Assembly: GCA_964398055.1 (NCBI GenBank)
Contig: CAYNLK010000025.1
Coordinates: 1 to 64,000 of the forward strand
Length of the DNA: 64,000 nucleotides
Reading direction: 5' to 3'
From: CAYNLK01 sp964398055
GTDB taxonomy: Bacteria > Chloroflexota > Anaerolineae > 4572-78 > J111
The position numbers and the translations under genes were made by a program. Below the pieces are notes generated by a model. The model did not search any database, had not been told where the DNA came from, and worked only from the letters and a program-made list of their open reading frames with translations. Shown piece after piece: positions 31,838 through 40,377 of the stretch. Position 1 is the stretch's first letter; each line of letters begins with the position of its first letter.

Positions 31838-32161
31838 ATGCAAAGACACGGTTCTGTCATTGGCGTTAGACTGGATAAATTGGATGAGTACAAGAAATAT
31901 CACGCCGCGGTCTGGCCGGAAATTCTGGATATGATTCGCCAGTGCAACATCCGCAACTACTCGATTTATTACAAGGATGGCCAGCTTTTTAGCTATTTTG
32001 AATATCACGGCGACGACTTTGCCGCCGATATGGCCAAAATGGCCGCCGATCCCAAAACCCAGGAGTGGTGGGATATCATGATGCCCATGCAAGTCCCGCT
32101 GGCAACCCGCGCCGAGGGCGAGTGGTGGGCCGAGATGGAAGAAGTCTTTCATATGGATTGA
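31838..32161 (+). CDS. rhaM: L-rhamnose mutarotase family protein
   Basis: The 107-residue protein is close in length to E. coli RhaM (104) and shows the family motifs EYKKYHAAVWPEILDMIR (catalytic His), NYSIYYKDGQLFSYFEYHG and QEWWDIMMPMQVPL. It would speed alpha/beta anomer exchange of a 6-deoxyhexose such as L-rhamnose or L-fucose, helping an isomerase that uses one anomer. Start follows AAGGAGG. It is embedded among the UroD-like genes and upstream of the fucose isomerase and rhamnulokinase, which ties the locus to 6-deoxyhexoses. L-fucose as substrate is as likely as L-rhamnose. Confidence 0.9.
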   Translation: MQRHGSVIGVRLDKLDEYKKYHAAVWPEILDMIRQCNIRNYSIYYKDGQLFSYFEYHGDDFAADMAKMAADPKTQEWWDIMMPMQVPLATRAEGEWWAEMEEVFHMD

Positions 32162-32167
32162 GGTCAA

Positions 32168-32230
32168 GGGTCAAGTGGCAGGTAGCAGGTAGCAGGTAGC
32201 ACGCGAAGCGGCAGGTGGCAAGTGACAGAT
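32168..32230. repeat. Tandem-repeat spacer (GGCAGGTAGCAGGTAGC units)
   Basis: Seven-base units GGTAGCA repeat three times, then GGCAGGTGGCAAGTGACAG. It is the complement of the unit in the 9681-9779 spacer. Confidence 0.6.
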
Positions 32231-32319
32231 GGCTATAATTGAGTACTAATTACTGGCAACTGACTGCTGACCACTGACCACTGACAATAACTAAAGCACA
32301 TCCAGGAGAACATGAAGTT

Positions 32320-33489
32320 ATGGAACGAACAGAGAATTGTCTGAAAAAACTGGATCGAATGAACAAAACTCTGCGCCACGAAGAGGCGGATCGCGTGCCG
32401 ATTAGCGATTTCTTTTGGGGCAGTTTTCTCAACCGCTGGCGCGCCGATTTAGGGCTGCCGGCAGATACCGACATCTACACCTATTACGATCTCGACTGGC
32501 AGGTGACGATTCCGAATATGGACCCGCACATCAAGCAGTTTGAGATCCTGGAAGAGAATGAGGAACATGTGATCGTGCGGACCGGCTTTGAGGCCATCAT
32601 CGAGAAGAAGTTTGCCGATCCGATGCCGCGCTGGTTGAAGTTTGAAACTGACACAATCGAGAAGGTCGAAGCCTTTGAGTTTGATGATCCGTGGGACGAC
32701 CGGCGCTACTTCAGCGGCGGCGATAACCAGATTGCCGGCGTCGGCGATGGTTTTGCCCGCAATTCGCCGCCCTGGGTCGAAACGGTCAAATCGTTATGGC
32801 CCAATTTTCCGGTTTACGGCAGCCAGTGTGAAGCCAACGAGTACATGACCCGCATCATCGGCCCGGAAAACAACCTGCTCTGGGCCGGCCTTTACCCCGA
32901 ACAGTTGGGCAAGTTTGTGGAGCGGACCAATGAATTCGCCCTGGAATGTCTCAAAGCCCAGATCAAAGCGGCCAATGGCCTGCTCGACGGCATGGTCATC
33001 TGGGGCGATATCGCCTTCAAGAAAGACCTGTTTTTCTCGCCCGATTACTGGCGCAAATATTACAAACCCGGCCTTAGAAAGATGGTCGAGGTTTGCCACG
33101 ATAATAATCTGCCGGTGATCTACCACGGCTGCGGCAACGTGAAGCGAGTCTTTGCCGACTTCATCGAGATTGGCGTGGATGGCTACAACCCGCTGGAGGC
33201 CAAAGCCGGTCTGCATGTAGTCGATCTCAGACGCCAGTACGGCCATCAGATTGCCTTCTGCGGCAATATGGATGTGATGGAGTGGGCCGATTGCACTGAA
33301 GCCGAGTTGAAGCAGATCATTTTGACCAAGTTGAACGCGGCTAAAGGCGGCGGCTGGATCTTCCAATCCGACCATTCCGTACCCAGCACGGTCTCCGGCC
33401 AGAAGTATGATTACGTGGTCAAGCTGGTGCGCCAATATGGCCAATATCCGCTCCGGCTGGGTGAGTACGATTTGCCTGACCTGAATTAA
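32320..33489 (+). CDS. UroD/MtaA-like methyltransferase family protein 3
   Basis: The 389-residue protein has the UroD-type opening LRHEEADRVPISDFFWGSFL and end GGGWIFQSDHSVPSTVSGQK. The zinc-type ligands are complete: YHGCGNV gives H269 and C271, and AFCGNMDV gives C314. Acidic and aromatic residues around IWGDIAFKKDLFFSPDYWRK match the substrate-side rung. With protein 2 it is the best candidate for an active corrinoid-linked methyltransferase. Start is placed at the ATG with AGGAG twelve bases upstream. The creatininase-family gene follows after 111 bases that hold a palindromic repeat. Confidence 0.87.
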   Translation: MERTENCLKKLDRMNKTLRHEEADRVPISDFFWGSFLNRWRADLGLPADTDIYTYYDLDWQVTIPNMDPHIKQFEILEENEEHVIVRTGFEAIIEKKFADPMPRWLKFETDTIEKVEAFEFDDPWDDRRYFSGGDNQIAGVGDGFARNSPPWVETVKSLWPNFPVYGSQCEANEYMTRIIGPENNLLWAGLYPEQLGKFVERTNEFALECLKAQIKAANGLLDGMVIWGDIAFKKDLFFSPDYWRKYYKPGLRKMVEVCHDNNLPVIYHGCGNVKRVFADFIEIGVDGYNPLEAKAGLHVVDLRRQYGHQIAFCGNMDVMEWADCTEAELKQIILTKLNAAKGGGWIFQSDHSVPSTVSGQKYDYVVKLVRQYGQYPLRLGEYDLPDLN

Positions 33490-33522
33490 CCGAAGCCTGT
33501 CAAAAGGAGCAACTAAGTTTAT

Positions 33523-33551
33523 CTCGTTCCCAAACTAAGTTTGGGAACGAG
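33523..33551. repeat. Palindrome CTCGTTCCCAAACT / AGTTTGGGAACGAG
   Basis: A nearly perfect inverted repeat of 14 bp per arm, followed by a second partial copy (AAGTTTGGGAATGAGG at 33560-33575). Similar AACTCAGTTTGG words lie at 56780-56825. Confidence 0.65.
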
Positions 33552-33600
33552 GTGAAAACTAAGTTTGGGAATGAGGTAACACACCCAAAGGTTAGCGCAT

Positions 33601-34380
33601 ATGCATTTGCAACACTTGTTGCCGTACCAGTTGAAACAAGCCATCGACGAAGCCTGGCCGCTGCTGGTGCCGACCGGCTGTATCGAATACCATGGGCCGC
33701 ACCTGGCCCTGGGGCTGGATACGATCCTGGTGGAAGAGCTGTTGCAGCGCGTCGCCCGGCGGGTCAACTGCGTGGTCGCGCCGCCCTTCTGGTATGGACC
33801 GGCCAGTTATGCCGTCGCCGGCCCGGCGCAAGGCTCGGTGGATGTGTCAACCGAGCGGTTTGGCCGGCACGTTAAGGACGTGTTGGCGGCTTTCTGGCAG
33901 GTTGGCTTTCACTGGATCATTGTCGGGGTGCATCACCAGCAAATGGACGGGCCGGAGTCGCTGGCCATTCGCCAGGCCGCGGCCGAAGTGACCTTTGAGC
34001 AAACCCAGGCCGAGCGGGGCGACGGCTGGTGGGGTAAAGCACCGCTGGCGCCCAACGACCACGTTTTTGAGCGCCTCCAGGTCTGGCCGTCGGTGTTGCC
34101 GGCCGCGGCGGCCCAGGGCGTCGAGCTGGCCGATCACGCCGGTTTCTATGAAACTTCGCTGTTGCTGGCGGCCCGGCCGGAGCTGGTCGACCTGGAGCGG
34201 TTGGGCATGAACGTGCCCTGGTACTGCAACACCCCCACCAGCAAAGCCCGCGAGGCCAGCGTGGCGACCGGCGAGCGCATGTGGGCGGCCATGGTCGAGG
34301 CCTGGGTGGAGAAGTTGGCGGCGTTACAGCGTCCCAAGCGACCCAGGCCCAAAGATGTAACCGTGACCGGCCTTTTTTAG
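33601..34380 (+). CDS. Creatininase-family hydrolase
   Basis: The 259-residue protein matches the creatininase superfamily, metal enzymes that cleave small amides or peptides (creatininase, MftE, FAPy deformylase). LLVPTGCIEYHGPHLALGLD supplies the Glu, His and Asp metal ligands. VGVHHQQMDG replaces the more usual NGHGGN motif, an unusual change at the active site. ADHAGFYETSLLLAARPELV fits the HAGxxETS motif. No signal peptide. It lies between UroD-like genes 3 and 4 in the same direction, so it probably acts on the same compound, perhaps an amide or lactone. AAAGG lies ten bases before the ATG. Confidence 0.83.
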   Translation: MHLQHLLPYQLKQAIDEAWPLLVPTGCIEYHGPHLALGLDTILVEELLQRVARRVNCVVAPPFWYGPASYAVAGPAQGSVDVSTERFGRHVKDVLAAFWQVGFHWIIVGVHHQQMDGPESLAIRQAAAEVTFEQTQAERGDGWWGKAPLAPNDHVFERLQVWPSVLPAAAAQGVELADHAGFYETSLLLAARPELVDLERLGMNVPWYCNTPTSKAREASVATGERMWAAMVEAWVEKLAALQRPKRPRPKDVTVTGLF

Positions 34381-34387
34381 GCAAATT

Positions 34388-34472
34388 GGGTGGTTGGTTA
34401 GTTGGATAGTTGGTTAGTTGGATAGTTGGATGGATGGTTAACCACCAAACCAACCACCAATCCAACCAACCC
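34388..34472. repeat. Self-complementary spacer (GGTTAGTTGGATAGTT / AACCAACCACC units)
   Basis: The left arm repeats GGTTAGTTGGATAGTT, the right arm ACCACCAAACCAACCACC, giving a hairpin of about 35 bp inside the operon. The same unit type is found at 14571-14657 and 17532-17599. Confidence 0.7.
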
Positions 34473-34492
34473 GCTATCTTTAGGAGTGAACA

Positions 34493-35758
34493 ATGTCAAC
34501 CAGTGGCACAATGACCTCAAGAGAACGGGTGCTGGCCAGCATCCGCCATCAGCAGCCGGACCGGGTGCCGGTCGACCTGGGGGCTACGCCCAGTTCCGGC
34601 ATCTCAGCCATTGCTTACTACAACCTCAAGCAATACCTGGGCCTCACTGAGGGCCACACCCGGGTTTATGACGTGGTCCAGCAGTTGGCCCAGCCGGAAG
34701 AACTGATCCTGGAACGGTTTGGCATCGACGTGGTGGATGTGGGCCGGATGTTCGACACGGCCGATGAGGATTGGTACGATGTGACCTTGCCGACCGGCCA
34801 GCCGGTCCAGTTTCCGGCCTGGTTCCGGCCGGTCAAAAACGACCGGGGCGGCTGGGATGTCTTTGCCCCCGACGGCGACCGCATCGCCACCATGCCCAAC
34901 AAGATTGCCACCTTTTTCGATCAAACCTACTTCCCCTACCTGCACGGCTATCCGGCCGACTACCGGGATTTGGCCAAAGTGATGCCCAAAATCCACTGGG
35001 CCGGCCTGGCTCACAGCCCGTGGGATCACGCCGCCGAACCGGATTTCTGGGCGCAATTGCGGGCCAAAGCACTCTACCTGAGGGAGCACACCGATAAAGC
35101 CTTGATGATCGTGGCCGGCTGCAACCTGTTCGAGTGGGGTACGTTTCTGCGGCGATTGGATAATTTTCTGGTGGATATCATGCTGGAGCAGGCTGAGGTC
35201 GAGCGGCTGCTGGATGCCCTGATGGAGATTCACCTGGCGACCCTGGCAAAGGTCTGTACGGCCGTCGGCGATGTGGTCGACCTGATCCGCTTTGGCGACG
35301 ATCTGGGCACCGATCAGGGTCCCTTCATGCCGCCCGACGTGTATCGCAAACTGTTCAAACCGCGCCATACGATCTTGTGCGATTACGTTAAAAAGCACAG
35401 CCAGATGCACACCTTTTTGCACTCCTGCGGCTCGATCTATAAACTCCTGCCCGACCTGATCGAGGCCGGCTTTGAAGTGATCAACCCGGTCCAGATCAAC
35501 AGCCGGGATATGGAGCCGGCGCGGCTGAAGCAAGAGTTCGGCCGGGATATTACCTTCTGGGGCGGCGGCGCGGACACTCGCCACGTGCTTAATCGGGCTA
35601 CTCCGGCTGAAGTAAAGGCGCACGTCAAACGCTTGCTGGACGTTTTTGCGCTTGGCGGCGGTTACGTGTTTAATACGGTCCACAACATTCTGCCCGATGT
35701 GCCGCCGGAGAACATTGTGGCGATGTATGAAGCCATCAATGAGTTCAATCACAGCTAA
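34493..35758 (+). CDS. UroD/MtaA-like methyltransferase family protein 4
   Basis: The 421-residue protein is the longest of the four stand-alone UroD-type proteins. It begins TSRERVLASIRHQQPDRVPV and ends GGYVFNTVHNILPDVPPENI. HSCGSIYKLLPDLIE gives H310 and C312, but the position of the late Cys reads FWGGGADTRH, so the zinc set is incomplete. DLIRFGDDLGTDQGPFMPPD is the usual active-site rung. The insert at residues 60-150 (PTGQPVQFPAWFRPVKNDRG) is longer than in its paralogues. Start ATG follows TAGGAGTG. It is separated by 255 bases from the binding-protein gene of the ABC importer. Confidence 0.86.
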   Translation: MSTSGTMTSRERVLASIRHQQPDRVPVDLGATPSSGISAIAYYNLKQYLGLTEGHTRVYDVVQQLAQPEELILERFGIDVVDVGRMFDTADEDWYDVTLPTGQPVQFPAWFRPVKNDRGGWDVFAPDGDRIATMPNKIATFFDQTYFPYLHGYPADYRDLAKVMPKIHWAGLAHSPWDHAAEPDFWAQLRAKALYLREHTDKALMIVAGCNLFEWGTFLRRLDNFLVDIMLEQAEVERLLDALMEIHLATLAKVCTAVGDVVDLIRFGDDLGTDQGPFMPPDVYRKLFKPRHTILCDYVKKHSQMHTFLHSCGSIYKLLPDLIEAGFEVINPVQINSRDMEPARLKQEFGRDITFWGGGADTRHVLNRATPAEVKAHVKRLLDVFALGGGYVFNTVHNILPDVPPENIVAMYEAINEFNHS

Positions 35759-35977
35759 AGTTGGTTGGCGAAAACAAGCGGCGGCCCCAACTTTGTACTG
35801 GTCTCTGTCTTGTTTAGTCAGGCGTGAAATTGTTTCTTCGAGACTACTACACTTGCCCGGATATTGCACCCAAAGTTAACACGCCATCTGCATAAAATAT
35901 GGAGACAACCCATAAGGAGGTGAAGCGGTAGAAAAATAAATTTCGGATAGCAATATTATTAAAAAATTCTTAGCGTA

Positions 35978-35991
35978 ATTCAAAGTTGAAT
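35978..35991. promoter_or_regulatory. Small palindrome upstream of the ABC binding-protein gene
   Basis: ATTCAAAGTTGAAT is a perfect 6-2-6 inverted repeat, 22 bases before the ATG. It may be a regulator site or part of the ribosome-site region. No clear -35/-10 pair is seen in 35759-36013. A stray AAGGAGGTGA at 35914-35923 has no open frame behind it. Confidence 0.3.
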
Positions 35992-36013
35992 CTTAGAGAA
36001 GGAGAAGCTTTCA

Positions 36014-37411
36014 ATGTCTGAAGAAAAGAAAAACATTTCACGCCGCGACTTTTTGAAGGTCAGCGGCTTGGTTGGTGGAGCAGCTTTGACCGGCGCGATG
36101 GCTGGCTGCGCCCCGGTACCGGCGCCGGCCCCGGCTCAGCCGGCCAAAGAGGAAGCCGCCGCGCCGGCTGCGGAAGAAAAAGTCGAAGCCCCGGCAGTTG
36201 TGGGTAAACCCTTTGACGGCGTAACCGTCAGGATGCACGCCATCAGCGGCGCTAACTACGATGAGCTTTACAAGATTATTCCCCAGTGGGAAGAAGAAAC
36301 CGGCGCCAAAGTGGAATTTGTGTTCAAAGGCAACGGTTTTGAAACCGACAAGCGGCTGGTGCAAGATTTCGCCGCCGGCACAGTTGACTACGACGTTTGC
36401 TGGGACCACAGTAGTTTCTTCTCCCAATACGTCAAAGCCGATGGCCTGGAACCGCTGGATGATTACTTCAGTGCAGAAGACTTAGCCGATTTCATCCCGC
36501 GGCTGGTCGATGCCGGCCGGCGTGACGGCAAGCTATGGCTGATCCCGCGCCACTTCGACATCTCCTGCAACCATTACCTGACCGAACTGGTGTCCACGCC
36601 CCCCGAGACCTGGGACGAGTTCAAGCAGATCGCCATCGATATCACCGACCCGGCCAAGGGGCTGTATGGCACCCAATTTGCCGGTAAGGAAGAGGCCCTC
36701 TCCGGCCGTTTCTACGAAGTGATGACCGCTGAGGGCGGCAATCTGTTCGATGACAAGTGGGAGCCGACCTTCAACAGCCCGGCCGGCGTTAAAGCCGCCA
36801 GTATGTTTGCCGAACTGTACGCAGCCGGGGCCATGCCGCCCGGTATGACCAACTTCCTGTGGGAAGATGTGGCCAAGAACTGGGCCAACGGTACCATTGG
36901 CATGTACACCGAGTGGTTTGGCTGGTACAGCTTCTTCCAGGATCCGGCCAACAGCAAGGTGGCCGGCAAGTTCGATATGGCGCGCCAGCCCAAGGGTGAT
37001 GGCGGCATCTACAGCGGTTGGGCCGGCCACCATGCCTTCTCCATCACCAAGGCCGCCAAGAATAAAGAGGCCGCGGCTTCACTGATCAAGCACCTCACCA
37101 GCGTGGAAGGCAATGAGTTGGAAGCCAAGTTGGGTATCCTGATTTCCCGCCAGAGTGTCTGGGATAAGATCATTAAAGAGGCGGAAACCTCTGATGATCC
37201 GCTGGCCAAGAAGCGGTTGGAGTTGGCCCTCCTGCAAGCTCAGGAAGATTTCAAAACCCCGCCCCTGATCGCTGAATGGTTGCCGATGTCCAACGTCCTT
37301 TATCCCATTTTGCAGCAGATCATCTTGGGCGACGTGGAACCCCAGAAGGGTCTGGATGATGCGGCCGAGCAAGTCCGCAAGCTGATGGCCGATTCCGGTT
37401 ACTACAGCTAG
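36014..37411 (+). CDS. Sugar ABC transporter, solute-binding lipoprotein (system 1)
   Basis: The 465-residue protein has a Tat-type signal (ISRRDFLKVSGLVGG) with a lipobox GAMAGC, so it is folded before export and anchored as a lipoprotein. A Pro/Ala linker follows. The mature part is a family 1 extracellular binding protein (VEFVFKGNGFETDKRLVQDF, YGTQFAGKEEALSGRFYEVM, GMYTEWFGWYSFF). It captures a sugar or oligosaccharide for the two permeases encoded downstream. Start follows AAGGAG. Location after the UroD-like genes and before the corrinoid protein and fucose isomerase suggests a 6-deoxyhexose-containing ligand. No ATPase gene is adjacent. Confidence 0.9.
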   Translation: MSEEKKNISRRDFLKVSGLVGGAALTGAMAGCAPVPAPAPAQPAKEEAAAPAAEEKVEAPAVVGKPFDGVTVRMHAISGANYDELYKIIPQWEEETGAKVEFVFKGNGFETDKRLVQDFAAGTVDYDVCWDHSSFFSQYVKADGLEPLDDYFSAEDLADFIPRLVDAGRRDGKLWLIPRHFDISCNHYLTELVSTPPETWDEFKQIAIDITDPAKGLYGTQFAGKEEALSGRFYEVMTAEGGNLFDDKWEPTFNSPAGVKAASMFAELYAAGAMPPGMTNFLWEDVAKNWANGTIGMYTEWFGWYSFFQDPANSKVAGKFDMARQPKGDGGIYSGWAGHHAFSITKAAKNKEAAASLIKHLTSVEGNELEAKLGILISRQSVWDKIIKEAETSDDPLAKKRLELALLQAQEDFKTPPLIAEWLPMSNVLYPILQQIILGDVEPQKGLDDAAEQVRKLMADSGYYS

Positions 37412-37444
37412 GTTCTGTTGACATTTGCCAATATCATCCTGGCA

Positions 37445-37553
37445 CATGTCATTTCGAGCGACACGCTACGCGGGAGCGAGAAATCCCCGAGGAGGTTGCT
37501 TGCAAGACACCGTTTTAGGGATTTCTCCTCACTACGCTCGTCGAAATGACATG
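37445..37553. repeat. Long hairpin between binding protein and permease genes
   Basis: Outer arms CATGTCATTTCGA and TCGAAATGACATG are perfect, and inner arms GAGAAATCCC and GGGATTTCTC add a second stem. It is a REP-like element of the TCATTTCGA type. It may stabilise the 3' end of the binding-protein message. Confidence 0.7.
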
Positions 37554-37621
37554 AAATCCGAAATGTCAACCCCCTAGTTAAAAGCGTAAAACTTAGTTTG
37601 GATTGAACTGAATTGATTGGA

Positions 37622-37668
37622 GACCTCCGAGGCCAGGCCCGGAAACCTCGGATCAGACCTCGGAGGTC
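37622..37668. repeat. Second hairpin in the same spacer
   Basis: GACCTCCGAGG and CCTCGGAGGTC are perfect 11-base arms; a third copy AACCTCGGATC lies between them. No gene is present in 37412-37702. Confidence 0.65.
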
Positions 37669-37702
37669 AAACTGACCGAGAATCGGGCGAAAGAGGAAGT
37701 TT

Positions 37703-38653
37703 ATGGCTGTCGATCAACTGACGCAGGGGAGTGTTATGACAATATACCGATCAAATAGCGGCCTCTTTAGGGAAAAATATCTATTTCCGCTCGCCATGTT
37801 GTTGCCGGGTGTGGTAGTCATCTTGCTGGTGGTCGGTTTCCCCATGCTCTATTCGCTCTATATCAGCTTTACCGACTATACCCTCACGACTGCCTCGAAT
37901 GTGCATTTTGTCGGTTTCAAGAATTACATCACCCTGTTTAAAGATCGAATTTTCTGGCAAGCCTTTGGCCGGACGGTGCTCTTTATGGCCCTGGCCGTGA
38001 ACCTTGAATTTTTGCTGGGTTTTATCATTGCCCAGATGATGGCCAAGGCCGGCTTTGGCCGGAGTTTGCTGCGGACCGTCATCATGATCCCGATGATGTT
38101 TGCGCCGATCCTGGTTGGCTTCCAATTCAAATGGTTTTTCAATGACCAGGTGGGCCTGGTGAATAATTTGCTGTATTCTCTGACCGGTGGGCCTCATATC
38201 ATCGCCTGGCTCATCGACCGGCCGCTCGGCTTCATCTCCATTCTGGTGGCCGAGATTTGGATGAGCACGCCCTTTATGGTCATCATTTTGGAGGCCGGGA
38301 TTCTATCGCTGCCGACTGAACCCTTTGAAGCGGCCGAGGTGGATGGCGCTTCCGGCTGGCAAAAGCTCCGCCATTTGACCATCCCCATGCTGATGCCGTT
38401 TATTTACACGGCTATGGCCATCCGGTCGCTGGATATTGCCCGGGCTTACGACGTAGTCAGCATTATGACCGGCGGCGGCCCCGGCAATCGCACCGAGTTG
38501 ATCTGGACTTACGTCAATCGGCTGGCCTTTACTGGGCAGAATTATGCCCTGGGCAGCGCTATGTCTTACATTACGGTGATTATCAGCTTTATGTTTACCT
38601 ATTGGCTCTTTTACAACGTGATCAAGAGCCGCTGGGCAGGAGGTCGAGGATGA
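37703..38653 (+). CDS. Sugar ABC transporter permease (MalF-type, system 1)
   Basis: The 316-residue membrane protein has about six transmembrane segments and the permease EAA loop EAAEVDGASGWQKLRHLTIP that docks to the ATPase. FVGFKNYITLFKDRIFWQAF is a typical UgpA/MalF N-terminal loop, and DVVSIMTGGGPGNRTELI is the usual C-terminal signature. AGAGGAAG precedes the ATG at 37703; an internal ATG at 37736 is possible. Its stop overlaps the start of the next permease (ATGA), so both are made together. Confidence 0.92.
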   Translation: MAVDQLTQGSVMTIYRSNSGLFREKYLFPLAMLLPGVVVILLVVGFPMLYSLYISFTDYTLTTASNVHFVGFKNYITLFKDRIFWQAFGRTVLFMALAVNLEFLLGFIIAQMMAKAGFGRSLLRTVIMIPMMFAPILVGFQFKWFFNDQVGLVNNLLYSLTGGPHIIAWLIDRPLGFISILVAEIWMSTPFMVIILEAGILSLPTEPFEAAEVDGASGWQKLRHLTIPMLMPFIYTAMAIRSLDIARAYDVVSIMTGGGPGNRTELIWTYVNRLAFTGQNYALGSAMSYITVIISFMFTYWLFYNVIKSRWAGGRG

Positions 38654-39540
38654 CGATTGGGATTCTGAAATTTGGACATCGCCGTAGAATTGGTGATATC
38701 GTGCGCGATACTGTGCTGTATATCATCTTGCTGGTCTTCTTCCTGCCGGCTTTGTGGATCATTTTGACCTCGATCCGGCCCAATGCCGAGATCAACTCCC
38801 GCCCGCCGATCTGGATTCCGACCGAAATTACCTTCGACTCGTACAAAATCCTGCTGGGCATGCCCACCCCGGAAGGGGCCTTTGGCATGGGCGGCAACAT
38901 CCCCTTTGGGGCGTATGCCCGCAATTCGACGGTTATTGCCTTTGCCAGCACCTTTTTTGCCCTGACGTTAGGCACTTTGGCCGGCTACACCTTTTCTCGT
39001 TTCTGGTTTCCGGGCAAAAATGGGGTCTTTTTGGGGATGATGCTATTGCGGGCAGTGCCCGGTATCGCCCTCAGCCTGCCCTTGTTTATCCTGTTTGCCA
39101 ATCTGCACTTGTCTGACACAGTTGTGGGGATGGTCATTGTTTATACGGCCCTGAATATCCCCTTTACGGCCTGGCTGATGGACGGCTTTTTCCGAGCCAT
39201 CCCCGAAGAGTTGGACGATGCGGCCAAGATCGACGGCTGTTCCCATTGGGGCGCTTTCATCCGGGTTGACCTGCCGTTGGCCCTGCCCGGCATGGCCGCC
39301 AGCGGCATCTTTGCCTTCCTGACCACCTGGAACGAGTTTGCCCTGGCCAGCGTTATTACCCGCACCCCCGCTTCCCGGACCTTTCCGCCGGGCTTATTTG
39401 AGTTTACCGGCCAATTTGTGTCCGACTGGCGCGGTATGTGCGCTATGTCGGTGATGATGCTGATCCCGGCGGTTATCTTTGTGGCTTTGGTCCAGCGCCA
39501 GTTGATGGAAGGATTGACATCGGGGGCAACGAAGGGCTAG
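38650..39540 (+). CDS. Sugar ABC transporter permease (MalG-type, system 1)
   Basis: The 296-residue protein has six hydrophobic segments. It shows the MalG-type features FFLPALWIILTSIRPNAEIN, the EAA-loop ELDDAAKIDGCSHWGAFIRV and FLTTWNEFALASVIT. The ATG lies in an ATGA overlap with the upstream permease. No ATPase gene follows, so this importer must borrow one. The multi-sugar ATPases encoded at 61593-63873 are candidates, since UgpC/MalK-type ATPases often serve several importers. The spacer after the stop holds tandem repeats and leads to the corrinoid protein. Confidence 0.92.
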   Translation: MTIGILKFGHRRRIGDIVRDTVLYIILLVFFLPALWIILTSIRPNAEINSRPPIWIPTEITFDSYKILLGMPTPEGAFGMGGNIPFGAYARNSTVIAFASTFFALTLGTLAGYTFSRFWFPGKNGVFLGMMLLRAVPGIALSLPLFILFANLHLSDTVVGMVIVYTALNIPFTAWLMDGFFRAIPEELDDAAKIDGCSHWGAFIRVDLPLALPGMAASGIFAFLTTWNEFALASVITRTPASRTFPPGLFEFTGQFVSDWRGMCAMSVMMLIPAVIFVALVQRQLMEGLTSGATKG

Positions 39541-39638
39541 TCAGTGATCAGTGATCAGTTGTCAGTGGTCAGTAGTTGGCGACTTCTTGTCAGGAATGAA
39601 TAAGTGACAACTCAAAACTAAAAACTCAAAACTCAAAA
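39541..39638. repeat. Tandem-repeat spacer (CAGTGATCAGTTGT; AACTCAAAACT units)
   Basis: Two blocks: TCAGTGATCAGTGATCAG words, then ACTCAAAACTAAAAACTC words. It lies between the permease and the corrinoid-protein gene. Confidence 0.6.
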
Positions 39639-39692
39639 TTGACTCTGCTAATATCAAAACAAACTTCAGCTATAAGAGAAAGGAAAAAAATT

Positions 39693-40328
39693 ATGAGTCT
39701 TGAAACTATCTATGATGCCGTTTTGCGAGGCGACGCCAAAACCGCGGGCGCTGAAACTCAGGCCGCCCTGGCTGCCGGTACACCGGCCGAAAAGATTTTG
39801 CACGAGGCCTGCATTCCGGCCATGAGCGAAGTCGGCCGCCTCTTTGAGATTGGTGAGAAGTTTGTGCCGGAGATGCTCATCGCCGCCCGGGCGATGCAGA
39901 CGGCCGTGAATATCCTGAAACCCCAGTTGGTTGAAGCTGATCTCAAGGTAGTCGGCAAAGTGGTCATCGGCACTGTGGCCGGCGACCTGCATGACATCGG
40001 CAAGAATCTGGTGGGGATGATGCTGGAAGGCGCTGGCTTCCAGATTATCGACCTGGGCACCGACGTCTCTCCCGAAAAGTTTGTGGCCGCCGTTCAGGAA
40101 CACAATCCCGATATGGTTGGGATGTCGGCCCTGTTAACCACCACGATGGCCTCCATTTCGGCCACCATCGAGGCGCTCACTGAAGCCGGCGTGCGCGATA
40201 AGGTCAAGGTGATCATTGGCGGCGCGCCCATTACCCAGGATTTTGCCAACAAGATCGGCGCCGATGGTTTTGCGCCCGACGCCGGCAGCGCCCCGCGTAT
40301 GGCCAAGGCTCTGTTGGGGGCGGCGTAG
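39693..40328 (+). CDS. Corrinoid (cobalamin)-binding methyltransferase protein
   Basis: The 211-residue protein matches MtaC/MtbC/MtvC-type corrinoid proteins. Residues 1-85 form the helical cap domain (TPAEKILHEACIPAMSEVGR, FEIGEKFVPEMLIAARAM). The B12-binding domain has the base-off ligand motif GDLHDIGKNLV (D98-L-H100-D-I-G103), then GMSALLTTTM and VIIGGAP for the nucleotide tail. Such proteins carry the methyl group between a substrate methyltransferase and an MtaA-type UroD-fold enzyme. With the UroD-like paralogues upstream, this supports a corrinoid methyl-transfer system. The ATG follows AGAAAGG. No cobalamin riboswitch is recognised upstream. Confidence 0.93.
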   Translation: MSLETIYDAVLRGDAKTAGAETQAALAAGTPAEKILHEACIPAMSEVGRLFEIGEKFVPEMLIAARAMQTAVNILKPQLVEADLKVVGKVVIGTVAGDLHDIGKNLVGMMLEGAGFQIIDLGTDVSPEKFVAAVQEHNPDMVGMSALLTTTMASISATIEALTEAGVRDKVKVIIGGAPITQDFANKIGADGFAPDAGSAPRMAKALLGAA

Positions 40329-40377
40329 GCAACAAACCACTCCGTTGCAACAACAGGTAGTGTGGGCAAAGGCCAAG

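Noticed and set aside
34604..35869. Minus-strand open frame of 421 codons
   Set aside because: It mirrors the UroD-like gene 4 and has no recognisable domain or ribosome site.
39541..39692. Cobalamin riboswitch before the corrinoid-protein gene
   Set aside because: No B12-box-like sequence is visible; the spacer is tandem repeat.
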